Shown here: one piece after another, positions 27,647-36,294 of the stretch | Layout of the letters: each line of letters starts with the position of its first letter | Position numbering within the stretch: position 1 is the first letter of the stretch | Assembly: GCA_020633465.1 (NCBI GenBank) | Contig: JACKDN010000012.1 | Span: 1-64,000 of the forward strand | Direction of reading: 5' to 3' | DNA length: 64,000 nt | Source: Myxococcales bacterium | Lineage (GTDB): Bacteria > Myxococcota_A > Bradymonadia > UBA7976 > UBA1532 | Made by a program: the position numbers and the translations under genes | The notes under the pieces: model-generated | What the model was told of the DNA's origin: nothing | Databases searched by the model: none | The model's input: only the letters and a program-made list of their open reading frames with translations

Positions 27647-28593
27647 CCTACGACCTGCGCGGCAAGCGCGTCTTCGTCGCGGGGCATCGCGGCATGGTCG
27701 GCTCGGCCATCGTCCGCCGCCTGGCCACCGAGGGCTGCGAGGTGCTGACCGTCGGCCGCGACGCCGTTGATCTTCGCCGTCAGGCCGACGTCGAGGCGTG
27801 GATGGCGGACGCCCGCCCGCAGGCGGTCTTCCTGGCGGCGGCGAAGGTGGGCGGCATCCTGGCCAACGACACCTACCCGGCCGACTTCCTCTACGACAAC
27901 CTGATGATCGAAGCGAACGTCGTCCACGCGGCCCACCGCGTGGGCGTCGAGAAGCTGATGTTCCTCGGCTCGTCGTGCATCTACCCGCGCTTGGCGCAGC
28001 AGCCGATGGACGAGGGCCAGCTGCTCACCGGCCCGCTCGAGCCGACCAACGAGTGGTACGCCATCGCCAAGATCGCCGGCATCAAGCTGTGCCAGGCCTA
28101 TCGCGCGCAGCACGGCGCGCGCTTCGTCTCGGCGATGCCCACCAACCTGTACGGGCCCGGCGACAACTTCGACCTCGAGAAGAGCCACGTCATCCCGGCG
28201 ATGATGCGCAAGATGCACGAGGCCAAGCGGCGCGGCGACGCGGCGGTGCCGCTGTGGGGCACCGGCCGCCCGAAGCGCGAGTTTCTGCACGTGGACGATC
28301 TGGCCGACGCTCTGGTGCACCTGATGCGCACCTACGAGGATGCCGAGCACGTCAACGTGGGCGTCGGCGAGGACCTCAGCATCGGCGAGCTGGCCGCGAC
28401 CATCGCGCGCGTGGTCGGCTTCGAGGGCGAGCTGGCCTTCGACCCGACCAAGCCCGACGGCACGCCCCGCAAGCTGCTGGACGTCGGCCGCCTGACCGCG
28501 ACCGGCTGGCGCCCGACCATCGCGCTCGAGGACGGCCTGCGCAGCACCTACGCCTGGTTCCGCGACCACGTCGACACCGACGCGCGGCTGTGA
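27643..28593 (+). CDS. fcl: GDP-L-fucose synthase
   Basis: A 316-residue epimerase/reductase that turns the Gmd product into GDP-L-fucose with NADPH. GHRGMVGSAIVRRL is the nucleotide loop at residues 14-27. KVGGILANDTYPADFLYDN and FLGSSCIYP are family-specific, with the catalytic Ser and Cys. EWYAIAKIAGIKLCQAYR carries the Tyr-Lys pair, and PTNLYGPGDNF follows. The overlap ATGA with gmd indicates coupled translation, and the glycosyltransferase gene begins four bases after its stop. The three genes look like one operon for making and transferring a fucose-type sugar. Confidence 0.95.
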   Translation: MTYDLRGKRVFVAGHRGMVGSAIVRRLATEGCEVLTVGRDAVDLRRQADVEAWMADARPQAVFLAAAKVGGILANDTYPADFLYDNLMIEANVVHAAHRVGVEKLMFLGSSCIYPRLAQQPMDEGQLLTGPLEPTNEWYAIAKIAGIKLCQAYRAQHGARFVSAMPTNLYGPGDNFDLEKSHVIPAMMRKMHEAKRRGDAAVPLWGTGRPKREFLHVDDLADALVHLMRTYEDAEHVNVGVGEDLSIGELAATIARVVGFEGELAFDPTKPDGTPRKLLDVGRLTATGWRPTIALEDGLRSTYAWFRDHVDTDARL

Positions 28594-28597
28594 CGCC

Positions 28598-29407
28598 ATG
28601 AAGATCTCGGTCGTCACCGTCGCGTTCAACGCGGCCGCCACCATCGCCGACACCCTCGAGTCCGTCGCGCGCCAGACGCACCCCGACGTCGAGTCGCTGG
28701 TCATCGACGGCGGCTCGAAGGACGGCACGCAGGCGCTGGTCGAGGGCTTCGGCGACGTCGTCGCCCACTTCGTCAGCGAGCCCGATCGCGGCCTGTACGA
28801 CGCGATGAACAAGGGCCTGCGCCGCGCCACCGGCGACTACGTGGCCTTCCTCAACGCCGACGACTACTACGCGGGCCCCGACGTGCTCGCCGCCGTCGCC
28901 GACACCGCCGCGCGCACGGGCGCGGACGTGATCCTGGGCGACACGGTGATGCTGTCCGCCGAGCCCCCCCACGGCGTCAGCCGCTTCTACTCGGCCGCCG
29001 GCTTCCGCGCCTGGCAGTTCCGCTTCGGGCACATGCCGCCGCACCCCAGCACCTTCGTGCGCCGCGACCTGCTGCTGCGCCTCGGCGGCTTCGACCTACG
29101 CTACTCGATCAGCGCCGACTTCGACCTGATGCTGCGCCTGTTCCGCACCCTGAAGCCGCGCGTCGTCCACCTGCCCAAGACGATCACCGTCATGCGCGGC
29201 GGCGGCCTGACCACCCAGGGCCTGAGCAGCAACCGCAAGATCAACCAGCAGGTGGCCGCCGTCTGCCGCGACCGCGGCGTGTGGACCCATCCGGCGATCA
29301 TCTGGTCGAAGTATGCGGCGAAGGCTTTTCAGCTGATCCACCGCCCCGACGACGCCCCGGCCGGCTGGTCGCCCCGCGTCGTGTCGACCCCCCGATCGGG
29401 ACGTTGA
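28598..29407 (+). CDS. family 2 glycosyltransferase (WcaE-like)
   Basis: A 269-residue GT2 enzyme, ATG 28598. The GT-A fold begins SVVTVAFNAAATIADTLES, with VIDGGSKDGT for the nucleotide-sugar site, EPDRGLYDAMNKGL and the metal motif FLNADDYY near residues 85-92. The GxPHPSTF-type segment appears as GHMPPHPSTFVRRDLLL. The arrangement resembles colanic-acid transferase WcaE (family knowledge). No membrane helices. With gmd and fcl directly upstream it probably transfers fucose or another sugar of a surface glycan. The remainder of a polysaccharide locus is missing; the DNA to the right is disturbed by an IS element. Confidence 0.85.
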   Translation: MKISVVTVAFNAAATIADTLESVARQTHPDVESLVIDGGSKDGTQALVEGFGDVVAHFVSEPDRGLYDAMNKGLRRATGDYVAFLNADDYYAGPDVLAAVADTAARTGADVILGDTVMLSAEPPHGVSRFYSAAGFRAWQFRFGHMPPHPSTFVRRDLLLRLGGFDLRYSISADFDLMLRLFRTLKPRVVHLPKTITVMRGGGLTTQGLSSNRKINQQVAAVCRDRGVWTHPAIIWSKYAAKAFQLIHRPDDAPAGWSPRVVSTPRSGR

Positions 29408-29453
29408 GGGCCGAGGGCGCGCGCGGGGCGCGCCGGGACGCCGAGGAGACACC

Positions 29454-29582
29454 TTGAAGCGATGGATGGGCCTGGTGGCCGTGGCGCTGCTGGCGGTCGG
29501 CTGTGACGATGGCGGGCAGGGCACCGCCGACGACGTGGACGCGTCGGTGGGTGGCGGCGGGACGGCCGGCGGGCCGCAGTAG
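29454..29582 (+). pseudogene. 5' fragment of a lipoprotein gene cut by the IS element
   Basis: TTG 29454 behind GAGGAGAC opens a 42-codon frame: a signal peptide (KRWMGLVAVALLAVGC with lipobox AVGC), then an Asp/Gly linker (DDGGQGTADDVDASVGGGG). The stop TAG comes two bases before the left end of the IS-like sequence. Every other lipoprotein here continues for hundreds of residues after such a linker, so this is almost certainly a truncated gene. Its lost domain cannot be reconstructed. Confidence 0.6.
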
Positions 29583-29583
29583 C

Positions 29584-30660
29584 TGTCAAGATAGTTGTCG
29601 CATGAACGATGTACATCAGGCCGCGCACTGGGCATCGGGGTTGAGCGTCACCGCGCCGGGTCGTGACCAGTCGCGAGTGTTGCCGGACCACCGGTTCGGA
29701 TTCCTCCGGCGGGCCTCCTGGTAGACGCGGTGGCGACGCTCCAGCACGGCGACGTCGGCGCCCTTGTGACGCTCGTGAGGCGTCACCATGCGGATGGCGC
29801 TGTGCCGATGCTCGGTGTTGTACCAGTCGACGAAGGCCGCCACCCAGGCGGCGGCCTCCTGCGTGGTCTCGAACGGCTTCGTTGGATACTCGGGGCGGTA
29901 CTTCAACGTCCTGAACAGGGACTCGGAGAACGGGTTGTCGTTACTCACCGACGGTCGACTGAACGACGCTGCGATCCCCAGCTTCTGGAGCGTCGCGAGC
30001 ATCGTCGCCCCCTTCATCGGGCCGCCGTTGTCGGCGTGCAGCACGATGCGATCGGCGTCGATGTTCTCGGCGGAAGCGATCTCGGCAATCAGCGCGGACG
30101 AGACATCCATCGATTCGGCGTCGTGGACCCTCCAGCCCACGATCTTCCGGCTCCAGATGTCCATGACCAGGTAGAGGAAGACGAACTGACCCTTGATCGG
30201 CGTCCGTAGGTACGTGATGTCCCAGCTCCAGACTTGGTTGGGCCCGGTCGCGACATGCTCCTTCGGCTTGTGCGTCGCCGGTCGCGAACGCTCCCGATGC
30301 TCGCCCTGACCCGACTCCTGGAGCAGGCGATAGATGGTGGATTCGCTGGCCACGTAGATCCCCTTGTCGGCCAGCATGGGCACGATCTGCGTCGGCGGAA
30401 GGTCGCGGTATTCCTCCGAATTGATGATCCCGAGGATCCGCGCGCGCTCCTCCGGCGAGAGCTTGTTGGCGGGCGCCGTCGTCGGCCCAGCTCGGTGATC
30501 GTCGCCGACTTCGGCGGCGCGCCAGCGTTCAGTGGTGCGGGGGGACAGCCCGATGAGCGCGGCGGCCTTTGCTCGCCGCGCCCCGGACTTCACCGCTTCG
30601 TCGATCAGCGTGAGCGCTTCTTCGCGCTCTTCTCTCGGGTGCCGACGCCCTCGTCCCCCC
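29584..30660. mobile_element. 5'-truncated IS3-family insertion sequence
   Basis: The left end starts about 29584 (TGTCAAGATAGTTGTCGCAT), followed 12 bases later by the stop of a minus-strand DDE transposase. The element's right part is incomplete: only the last codons of a putative orfA remain, and no matching inverted repeat (ending in TTGACA) was found up to 30800. The right boundary is therefore approximate, 30626-30660. Both neighbours are broken exported-protein genes, which suggests an IS-associated deletion. Confidence 0.7.
29616..30626 (-). pseudogene. IS3-family transposase, orfB part
   Basis: About 336 codons of an integrase-core transposase. An N-terminal helix-turn-helix (TLIDEAVKSGARRAKAA, IGLSPRTTERW) precedes the IS3-type rve core. 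The DDE triad is in VWSWDITYLRT (D), IVLHADNGGP (D) and NPFSESLFRTLKYRPEY (E). WYNTEHRHSAIRMVTPHERH follows, and the C-terminus has RRRNPNRWSGNTRDW. The catalytic part is complete. The frame stays open upstream to 30806, but that part reads as flanking DNA and has no good start. In this group orfB is normally made with an upstream orfA by frameshifting; orfA is missing here, so the copy should be inactive or dependent on another copy. Confidence 0.8.
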
Positions 30661-30724
30661 AGAAGAACTGGCTTTTTCCGGCGAGGCCGAGCGCCGCCAG
30701 GCAGAGGCTCCAGAACGCGCGCAC
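30605..30724 (-). pseudogene. signal-peptide gene start fused to the IS end
   Basis: GTG 30724 with an excellent GGAGGAGAC upstream opens a 39-codon frame. It begins like an exported protein (MRAFWSLCLAALGLAG, then KSQFFWGDEG) and ends in a basic stretch (TREKSAKKRSR) that overlaps the transposase frame and resembles the end of an IS3 orfA. It is best read as the 5' end of a secreted-protein gene joined to the truncated IS. It points toward the lipoprotein fragment on the other side of the element. Confidence 0.45.
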
Positions 30725-30808
30725 GTCTCCTCCCGCGAAGCGGCGCCGAGGATAGCGCACCGCGACCGCCCCCCGCTAAGGTGGCGGCCCACCGCACCGG
30801 GAGCACGC

Positions 30809-31450
30809 ATGGACGCCGCGTTCTGGACCCAGCGCTGGGCCGAGGGCCGCATCGGCTTTCATCAGGCCGAGACCAACCGCCACCTGATCGCCCACGCCGA
30901 CCACCTCGGCCGCGGCGGCACGGTGCTGGTGCCCCTGTGCGGCAAGTCCCGCGACATGGACTTCCTGGCCACGCGCTTCGACCGCGTCGTCGGCGTCGAG
31001 CTGGTCGATCTGGCCTGCGTCGCCTTCTTCGCCGAGCGCGATCTCGAGCCCACCGTCGAGCACACCGCGCGCGGCGTCCGCCGCACGGCCGGCCGCTGCA
31101 CCCTGTGGACGGCCGACTTCTTCGCGCTGGGTCCCGACGACCTGGGCCCGATCGACGCCGTCTTCGACCGCGCCGCGATGATCGCGCTGCCGCCCGATCT
31201 GCGCGCCCGCTACGCCGCCCACCTGCACGACGTGCTGCCCGCCGGCGCGCGTGGCCTGGCGGTGACGCTGGCCTACGACCAGGCCCGGGTCGAGGGTCCG
31301 CCCTTCAGCGTGCCCGACGCCGAGGTGCGCGCCGCCTACGCCGCCGGCTTCGCGCTCGAGCGCCTGGCCCACGAGCCGGCGACGGCGATGTCCCCCAAGT
31401 TCGCCGACGTGCCGGTCACGTCGTCGGTGTGGTCGCTCGTGCGCCGCTGA
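30809..31450 (+). CDS. tpm: thiopurine S-methyltransferase family protein
   Basis: A 213-residue SAM-dependent methyltransferase. It starts FWTQRWAEGRIGFHQAETN, the typical TPMT opening. VLVPLCGKSRDMDFLA is the SAM-binding loop, VVGVELVDLACVAFF the second strand, and IDAVFDRAAMIALPPDLRARY the conserved D-R-A segment. Bacterial members methylate thiopurines and oxyanions or organic forms of selenium and tellurium (family knowledge). The ATG at 30809 follows the IS-disturbed region; no promoter was identified. Its 3' end overlaps the convergent exonuclease gene by 35 bp. Confidence 0.9.
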   Translation: MDAAFWTQRWAEGRIGFHQAETNRHLIAHADHLGRGGTVLVPLCGKSRDMDFLATRFDRVVGVELVDLACVAFFAERDLEPTVEHTARGVRRTAGRCTLWTADFFALGPDDLGPIDAVFDRAAMIALPPDLRARYAAHLHDVLPAGARGLAVTLAYDQARVEGPPFSVPDAEVRAAYAAGFALERLAHEPATAMSPKFADVPVTSSVWSLVRR

Positions 31451-32033
31451 GCGCCCGGGCCGCGCCCTTCGGCACCCGCCGCGCGCCCAGGATCCACGGC
31501 AGCAGCTCGGCCGCGGCGCGCGCGTCGGCCAGGGCGCGGTGCGCCGGGGCGGCGGGCAGGCCGCAGATCGCGCGCGCGAACGCCAGCCCGTAGCGCCGCC
31601 GGTGCCCCTGGCGCCGCGAGAAGGCCTGGCGCAGGTTCAGGTGCGTCCAACGCGGCCACGCGACGCCGTGCGCGGCGCAGTCCCGCTGCAGCAGCACGCG
31701 GTCGAGGTGGCCCCACGACGCGAGCGGCTCGCTGAAGCGCTCGACCTCCATCGCGGCGCAGAACGCGGCGAACACCGCGGGGAAGGGGGCCGCCCCGTCG
31801 ACCTCGGCCTGCGTGATGCCGGTCAGCGCGACGCAGAAGGGGTGCAGGGCGGGGCTGCGCGCCGGGCGGACGACCGCCGAGAAGCGCGCCAGCTCGGCGC
31901 CGTCTTCCAGGCGCACCCGCACCGCCCCGATCTCGAGCGTCTCCATCGCGTCGCGCGGCACGGTGCCGTCGTCGCTGGTGGTGGCCTCGAGATCGACCAC
32001 GAGGCACGTGGCGGGGGCCGTCGGCGTCGTCAC
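31416..32033 (-). CDS. DEDDh-type 3'-5' exonuclease
   Basis: A 205-residue nuclease of the DnaQ/ERI-1 class. The first acidic pair is in CLVVDLEATTSDDG (D and E). The middle has LHPFCVALTGITQAEVDGA, and WGHLDRVLLQRDC carries the next Asp. HRALADARAAAELLPW has the His and Asp of the DEDDh site. The LEIGAVRV and LTGITQAEV strings are those of ERI-1/KapD-like 3' exonucleases, which trim RNA or DNA ends; the natural substrate is open. ATG 32033 is used. The gene converges on the methyltransferase with a 35-bp 3' overlap. Confidence 0.85.
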   Translation of the reverse strand: MTTPTAPATCLVVDLEATTSDDGTVPRDAMETLEIGAVRVRLEDGAELARFSAVVRPARSPALHPFCVALTGITQAEVDGAAPFPAVFAAFCAAMEVERFSEPLASWGHLDRVLLQRDCAAHGVAWPRWTHLNLRQAFSRRQGHRRRYGLAFARAICGLPAAPAHRALADARAAAELLPWILGARRVPKGAARALSGARATTPTT

Positions 32034-32141
32034 GCGCGCACGGTAGGCGAAGCGAAGCGCGCGGTCGACTCCGCCCGCGCCGGTACGCTACAACCGACCG
32101 TCCGCCCCGACCAGGCGGGGCCAATCCAGTGGGGAGAACGC

Positions 32142-33671
32142 ATGCGACGACGGTGGTTCCGCAAGGGCGTCGGGGTGGTGGCCGCGGCCTCGCTCCTTTT
32201 CGTGGGCTGTGACGACTCCGCGACCGGCAACGACGGCACGGGCCAGATGGGCACCGACGACGCGGGGCCCGGGGCCGGCGGCAACTTCGGCCTGGCCGAC
32301 GCGGCGATCAACGGCGCGGGCGGCGCGCCCGGGATGGGCGGCGCGCCCGGGATGGGCGGCGCGCCCGGCGTGGTCTTCGAGACGGCTCGCCTGCGCGCGC
32401 ACGTGGTCGCGCCCGACGGCCCGGTGAGCTTGTACTGGCGGCTCGTCGACGGACAGCGGGGGACGATCCTCGAGGACCTGCCCATCGAGGTCGACCGGGA
32501 GATCGAGGTGCAGGTGCCTGCCGGCGTCTTCGCCCTCTACGCGGGCACCGCCGACGACGCGGAGCGCGTCGCGTGGATCGACTACGATCCCGATCGCCCC
32601 ACGCCCCTCCTGTTCCGCGACGTGCCGCGCGAGGCGGGCTTCCGCCTGCGCTGGGCGACCCAGTTCTGGGACCAGGACGCCACGCCGGGCCGCGCCACGG
32701 CGCTCTTCGTCAACGCGTCGCGGGCGAGCATCGGGGGCATCTACGCCGGGCCGACCGACGACGACCTGCTGCGCGTCGCGGGCGGCCTCGGCTACGGCCA
32801 CGCGCAGCAGGTCGACCTCGGAGGGCGCGCGCTGGCTCGGCTGGCCCTCGATGCCTCGGGCCGGCCCCAGGATCCGATCGAGCTCGACGCCGTCGGCGAC
32901 CTGGAGACGCCCCTCGGCGAGGTGACCCTGGTCTACGTCGTCGCGACCGCGGACGGCGGGTGGGCGCTTCGGGTGCCGCGCGACGGCGCGTTGGCGCTCG
33001 TGCCGCTCGCGCCACCGGACCGCCCCGTCAACGAGCGCGAGCTGGTCCTGCTCGATCTGACCGACACGCCCTACGGTCTGGGCGTCCGTCTCGGCGCCGA
33101 CGCCGCCTCCGAGCTGCCCCTCGAGGCCGCGCTGCCGCCCTTCACCTACCGCGCCGGCACCTATCGAACGGTGCCCGCCGGCCCGGTGACCTACCTGCTC
33201 TTCGTCGCCGACGGTGGGCCCGCGCTCGGCGCCTCTCCGTCCGCGCTCGCGGCGGTGCCCGGCGGCCCCACCTTCGTCGTGATCCACGACCGCGGGGCGG
33301 GCCCCGAGGTGCTCGAGTTCCCGTCCGGCCAGATCGCGCCCGTCGACGCGGGGCGCGCAGCCTACTCGGTCTACAACCTCACCGCCGCGCCGGTCCGCTT
33401 CGACCCCCTCGGTGAGGCCGTGCCGCCGATCGACGCGCTGGGCCGCGCTCCGGCGCCGACCCTCTTCGTCGACGACGACCTCGGCGGCCTGCTACGCGCC
33501 GGCTTCGACATCACGGGCGACGGCGAGGCCGACCTGTCGTTCGAGCGCGCCCTGCCGCTCGGCGCCCACAGCCACGTCTTCCTCACGGGGGATCCGGTCG
33601 GCGGCTACACGGTGACCTTCGACGCGGCGCCCGGGGGGGTGATGGATCGTGTGAGGACCGCCGCGCCCTAG
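32142..33671 (+). CDS. DUF4397-like lipoprotein
   Basis: A 509-residue exported protein, ATG 32142 behind GGGGAGAA. The signal peptide ends LLFVGC; Asp follows at +2. A Gly/Ala linker contains three GGAPGM units. The rest is built of repeated strand blocks with an immunoglobulin-like feel (LRAHVVAPDGPVSLYWRLVD, GVFALYAGTADD, TALFVNASRASIGG, TYRTVPAGPVTYLLFVADGG, YSVYNLTAAPVRFD). NASRA and TYRTVPAG-type strings occur in DUF4397 repeats, so I suggest two to three such domains. The probable location is the cell surface. Function unknown. Confidence 0.65.
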   Translation: MRRRWFRKGVGVVAAASLLFVGCDDSATGNDGTGQMGTDDAGPGAGGNFGLADAAINGAGGAPGMGGAPGMGGAPGVVFETARLRAHVVAPDGPVSLYWRLVDGQRGTILEDLPIEVDREIEVQVPAGVFALYAGTADDAERVAWIDYDPDRPTPLLFRDVPREAGFRLRWATQFWDQDATPGRATALFVNASRASIGGIYAGPTDDDLLRVAGGLGYGHAQQVDLGGRALARLALDASGRPQDPIELDAVGDLETPLGEVTLVYVVATADGGWALRVPRDGALALVPLAPPDRPVNERELVLLDLTDTPYGLGVRLGADAASELPLEAALPPFTYRAGTYRTVPAGPVTYLLFVADGGPALGASPSALAAVPGGPTFVVIHDRGAGPEVLEFPSGQIAPVDAGRAAYSVYNLTAAPVRFDPLGEAVPPIDALGRAPAPTLFVDDDLGGLLRAGFDITGDGEADLSFERALPLGAHSHVFLTGDPVGGYTVTFDAAPGGVMDRVRTAAP

Positions 33672-33672
33672 C

Positions 33673-33686
33673 CGGCGCGGGCGCCG
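33673..33686 (+). terminator. candidate hairpin just after the lipoprotein stop
   Basis: CGGCGC-GG-GCGCCG begins two bases after the stop of the 32142 gene. It is followed by ACG and eight A residues, not T residues. It could stop or slow transcription, but it is not a canonical Rho-independent terminator on the plus strand. Confidence 0.25.
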
Positions 33687-33855
33687 ACGAAAAAAAAGTG
33701 GGGCCCGTGTCGATCCCGCCGTCGCTCGTTCGTCGCCCTGGCGCCTGTCACGCATGGAGGGTCGAGGGCCCGAATCTGCGGCAGGCGCCGATGCGACCGG
33801 GCCCGCCGAGCGGGCGTCCATCCCCGGCGAAACACACAACTCGAGGAGACAGACG

Positions 33856-34290
33856 ATGCGCGTGATGGTGATCGTGAAGGCGACGAAGAACTCCGAGGCC
33901 GGCGAGATGCCCGACGAGGCGCTGCTGACCGCCATGGGCCAGTACAACGAAGAGCTGGTGAAGGCCGGCGTGATGCTGGCCGGCGAGGGGCTGCACCCCA
34001 GCGCGCGGGGCAAGCGCGTCGTCTTCTCGGGCGGCAAGAAGGCGGTGGTGGACGGTCCCTTCGCCGAGACGAAGGAGCTGATCGCGGGCTTCTGGATCTG
34101 GCAGGTCGAGTCGATGGACGAGGCCCTCGAGTGGGCGCGCCGCTGCCCCGATCCCATGCCCGGCGAGGAGTCGGTGCTCGAGCTGCGGCCCGTCTTCGAC
34201 CCGGCGGACTTCGGTGAAGTGATGACGCCGGAGCTGCGCGCCCAGGAGGATCGTCTGCGCGACGAGATCGAGCGTCAGAAGAAGTCGTGA
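33856..34290 (+). CDS. YCII (DGPF) domain protein
   Basis: A 144-residue protein, ATG 33856 behind GAGGAG. The YCII-related fold is marked by MRVMVIVKATKNSEAG at the start, MGQYNEELVKAGVMLAGEGL, and the DGPFAETKELIAGFWIW signature near residue 60. Such proteins are small dimeric alpha/beta enzymes or binders of unclear chemistry. The stop overlaps the sigma-factor start by four bases (GTGA). YCII/DGPF genes are the standard partners of ECF42 sigma factors, so the pair is a regulatory unit, with the YCII protein the probable target or sensor. Confidence 0.9.
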   Translation: MRVMVIVKATKNSEAGEMPDEALLTAMGQYNEELVKAGVMLAGEGLHPSARGKRVVFSGGKKAVVDGPFAETKELIAGFWIWQVESMDEALEWARRCPDPMPGEESVLELRPVFDPADFGEVMTPELRAQEDRLRDEIERQKKS

Positions 34291-35552
34291 CCGCGGCCGA
34301 GGGCGCGACGCGCCGCGCGGTCGAGGCCGTGTGGCGCATCGAGTCGGCCCGCCTGATCGGCGGCCTGATCAACCGGGTGCGCGATCTCGATCTGGCCGAG
34401 GATCTGGCCCAGCAGGCGCTGGTCGCGGCCCTCGAGACGTGGCCGCAGACGGGCATCCCCGACAACCCGGGCGCCTGGCTCGCGGCCACCGCCCGCAACC
34501 GCGGCGTCGACCTGCTGCGTCGGCGCCAGATGCAGGCGCGCAAGCACGAGGCCATCGCCGCCGAGGCGGTGGGCGCGCCGGGGCCGCGGGTGCCCGACGT
34601 CGAGGGCGCGCTCGACGACGCGGTGGGCGACGACCTGCTGCGCCTCGTGCTCATCGCCTGCAACCCCGTCCTCGGCACCGAGGCGCGCGTCGCCCTGACG
34701 CTGCGCCTGCTGGCCGGCCTGTCGACGCCCGAGATCGCCCGCGCCTACCTGGTGCCCGAGGCCACCGTGGCCCAGCGCATCGTGCGCGCCAAGCGCACGC
34801 TGGCCGAGGCGCGCGTGCCCTTCGAGGTGCCGCGCGGCGCCGACCTCTCGGCGCGGCTGCCGTCGGTGCTCGAGGTCGTCTACCTCATCTTCAACGAGGG
34901 CTACGCCGCCACCAGCGGCGCCGACTGGATGCGCACCGAGCTGTGCGACGTCGCGCTGCGCCTGGGGCGCATCCTGGTCGGCCTGGTGCCGGACGAGGCC
35001 GAGGCGCACGGCCTGGTGGCGCTGATGGAGCTGCACGCCTCGCGCGCGCGCGCCCGGCGCGGCAAGGACGGCGCGCCGGTGCTGCTGCTCGATCAGGATC
35101 GGGGCCGGTGGGATCGCCTGCTCATCACCCGCGGGCTGGCCGCGCTCGAGCGCGCCGCGGCGCTCGCCCGCCCGCTCGGGCCCTACGCCCTGCAGGCCGC
35201 CATCGTCGCGTGCCACGCCCGCGCCCCCACGGCCGCCGCCACCGACTGGACCGCCATCGTCGCGCTCTACGACGCGCTCGCCGCGCTGACCGGCTCGCCG
35301 GTGGTCGAGCTGAACCGCGCGGTGGCCATCTGGCGGGCGTTCGGGCCCGCCGAGGCCCTCGAGCTGGTCGACGCGCTGGCCGACGAGCCTGCCCTGCGCC
35401 GCTATCACCTGCTGCCCAGCGTCCGCGGCGAGCTGTTGTTCGAGCTGGGCCGGGCCGCCGAGGCGCGCGTCGCCTTCGAGCGGGCGGCCGCCCTGACCGA
35501 GAACCTGCAGCAGCGCGCCCTGCTCGAGGCGCGCGCCGCCGCCTGCCGTTAG
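34287..35552 (+). CDS. ECF sigma factor with C-terminal extension (ECF42-like)
   Basis: A 421-residue sigma factor starting at GTG 34287. Region 2 is near residues 15-75 (IESARLIGGLINRVRDLDLA, EDLAQQALVAALETWP, NRGVDLLRRRQMQARKHE). Region 4 is near 145-175 (LSTPEIARAYLVPEATVAQR). The remaining 240 residues are an all-helical extension with YLIFNEGYAATSGADW and WTAIVALYDALAALTGSPVV, typical of ECF42-type proteins linked to DGPF/YCII partners. No anti-sigma gene lies nearby, in line with the idea that the extension controls activity in this group (family knowledge). It overlaps the convergent GNAT gene by four bases. Confidence 0.9.
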   Translation: MTAAEGATRRAVEAVWRIESARLIGGLINRVRDLDLAEDLAQQALVAALETWPQTGIPDNPGAWLAATARNRGVDLLRRRQMQARKHEAIAAEAVGAPGPRVPDVEGALDDAVGDDLLRLVLIACNPVLGTEARVALTLRLLAGLSTPEIARAYLVPEATVAQRIVRAKRTLAEARVPFEVPRGADLSARLPSVLEVVYLIFNEGYAATSGADWMRTELCDVALRLGRILVGLVPDEAEAHGLVALMELHASRARARRGKDGAPVLLLDQDRGRWDRLLITRGLAALERAAALARPLGPYALQAAIVACHARAPTAAATDWTAIVALYDALAALTGSPVVELNRAVAIWRAFGPAEALELVDALADEPALRRYHLLPSVRGELLFELGRAAEARVAFERAAALTENLQQRALLEARAAACR

Positions 35553-36214
35553 CGCTTCGGGTCGGCGTCCCAGGGCACGATCGCCAGCGCGTCGCGCACC
35601 GCCGGGTACCACGCCAGGCCACCCACGTCCTCGGCCAGCAGCGCGGTCAGCACCATGTCGTTGGCTGCGGTGTGGCCCGCCGCGCGCATCGCCTCGGTGC
35701 CGGCCGGCAGAAACCTGCGCAGCACGCCCTCGCGCCGGAAGCCCACCTTCTCGCCCACGCGCGCGCTGGCGTGGTTGTCGACGTTGAAGCCGCACTGCAC
35801 GCGCTCGCAGCCGAAGTGCTCGAAGCACAGCACCAGCAGGCACTTCGTCGCGAGGGTCGCGATGCCCCGGCCCGCGTGGCTGCTGCGGATCCAGTAACCC
35901 ACCTCGAAGGCGTCCGGGTTCAGCGTGCGACGGTGCAGCCCCGCGCACCCCACCAGCGTCTCGTCGGCGGGATCGAACAGGTGGAACACGAGGTCGCCGC
36001 CGCGCCAATAGTCGGCCTGGATCGCGACGATGCGGTCGTACAGGCTGTCGACCGTGTGCTCGGCGTGCGCCCAGCGCATGAACACGCGCAGCTCGGGCAG
36101 GCTGGTCAGCATCGCGTCGAGCACGGCCGGCGCGTGCTGGACGACGGGCGCGCGCAGGTCGAGCGCGGCGTCGGCGCCGCGGTAGCGGAGGGCGGCGGGT
36201 GGGCGTGGCTTCAT
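35549..36214 (-). CDS. GNAT-family acetyltransferase (RimJ/RimL-like)
   Basis: A 221-residue N-acetyltransferase. DLVFHLFDPADETLVGCAGLH and FEVGYWIRSSHAGRGIATLA carry the two central strands and the acetyl-CoA pyrophosphate loop (R-x-x-G-x-G/A as HAGRGIATLA). FGCERVQCGFNVDNHASARV and GFRREGVLRRFL match the RimJ/RimL C-terminal half. The acceptor may be a protein N-terminus or a small amine. I use ATG 36214; ATG 36226 is equally possible since neither has a strong ribosome site. The last 30 residues (LAWYPAVRDALAIVPWD) are an extra tail. Confidence 0.85.
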   Translation of the reverse strand: MKPRPPAALRYRGADAALDLRAPVVQHAPAVLDAMLTSLPELRVFMRWAHAEHTVDSLYDRIVAIQADYWRGGDLVFHLFDPADETLVGCAGLHRRTLNPDAFEVGYWIRSSHAGRGIATLATKCLLVLCFEHFGCERVQCGFNVDNHASARVGEKVGFRREGVLRRFLPAGTEAMRAAGHTAANDMVLTALLAEDVGGLAWYPAVRDALAIVPWDADPKR

Positions 36215-36294
36215 GCCGCGCAGCATGCCACACGCGCCCGCCGGCGTCCCGGCGCGCTTGCCCCCGCCGCGGCGACGCGGCACGATGCGCGGCC

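Noticed and set aside
33673..33700. Rho-independent terminator after 33671
   Set aside because: The hairpin is followed by A residues, not T residues, and its loop is only two bases. It is kept as a low-confidence hairpin only.
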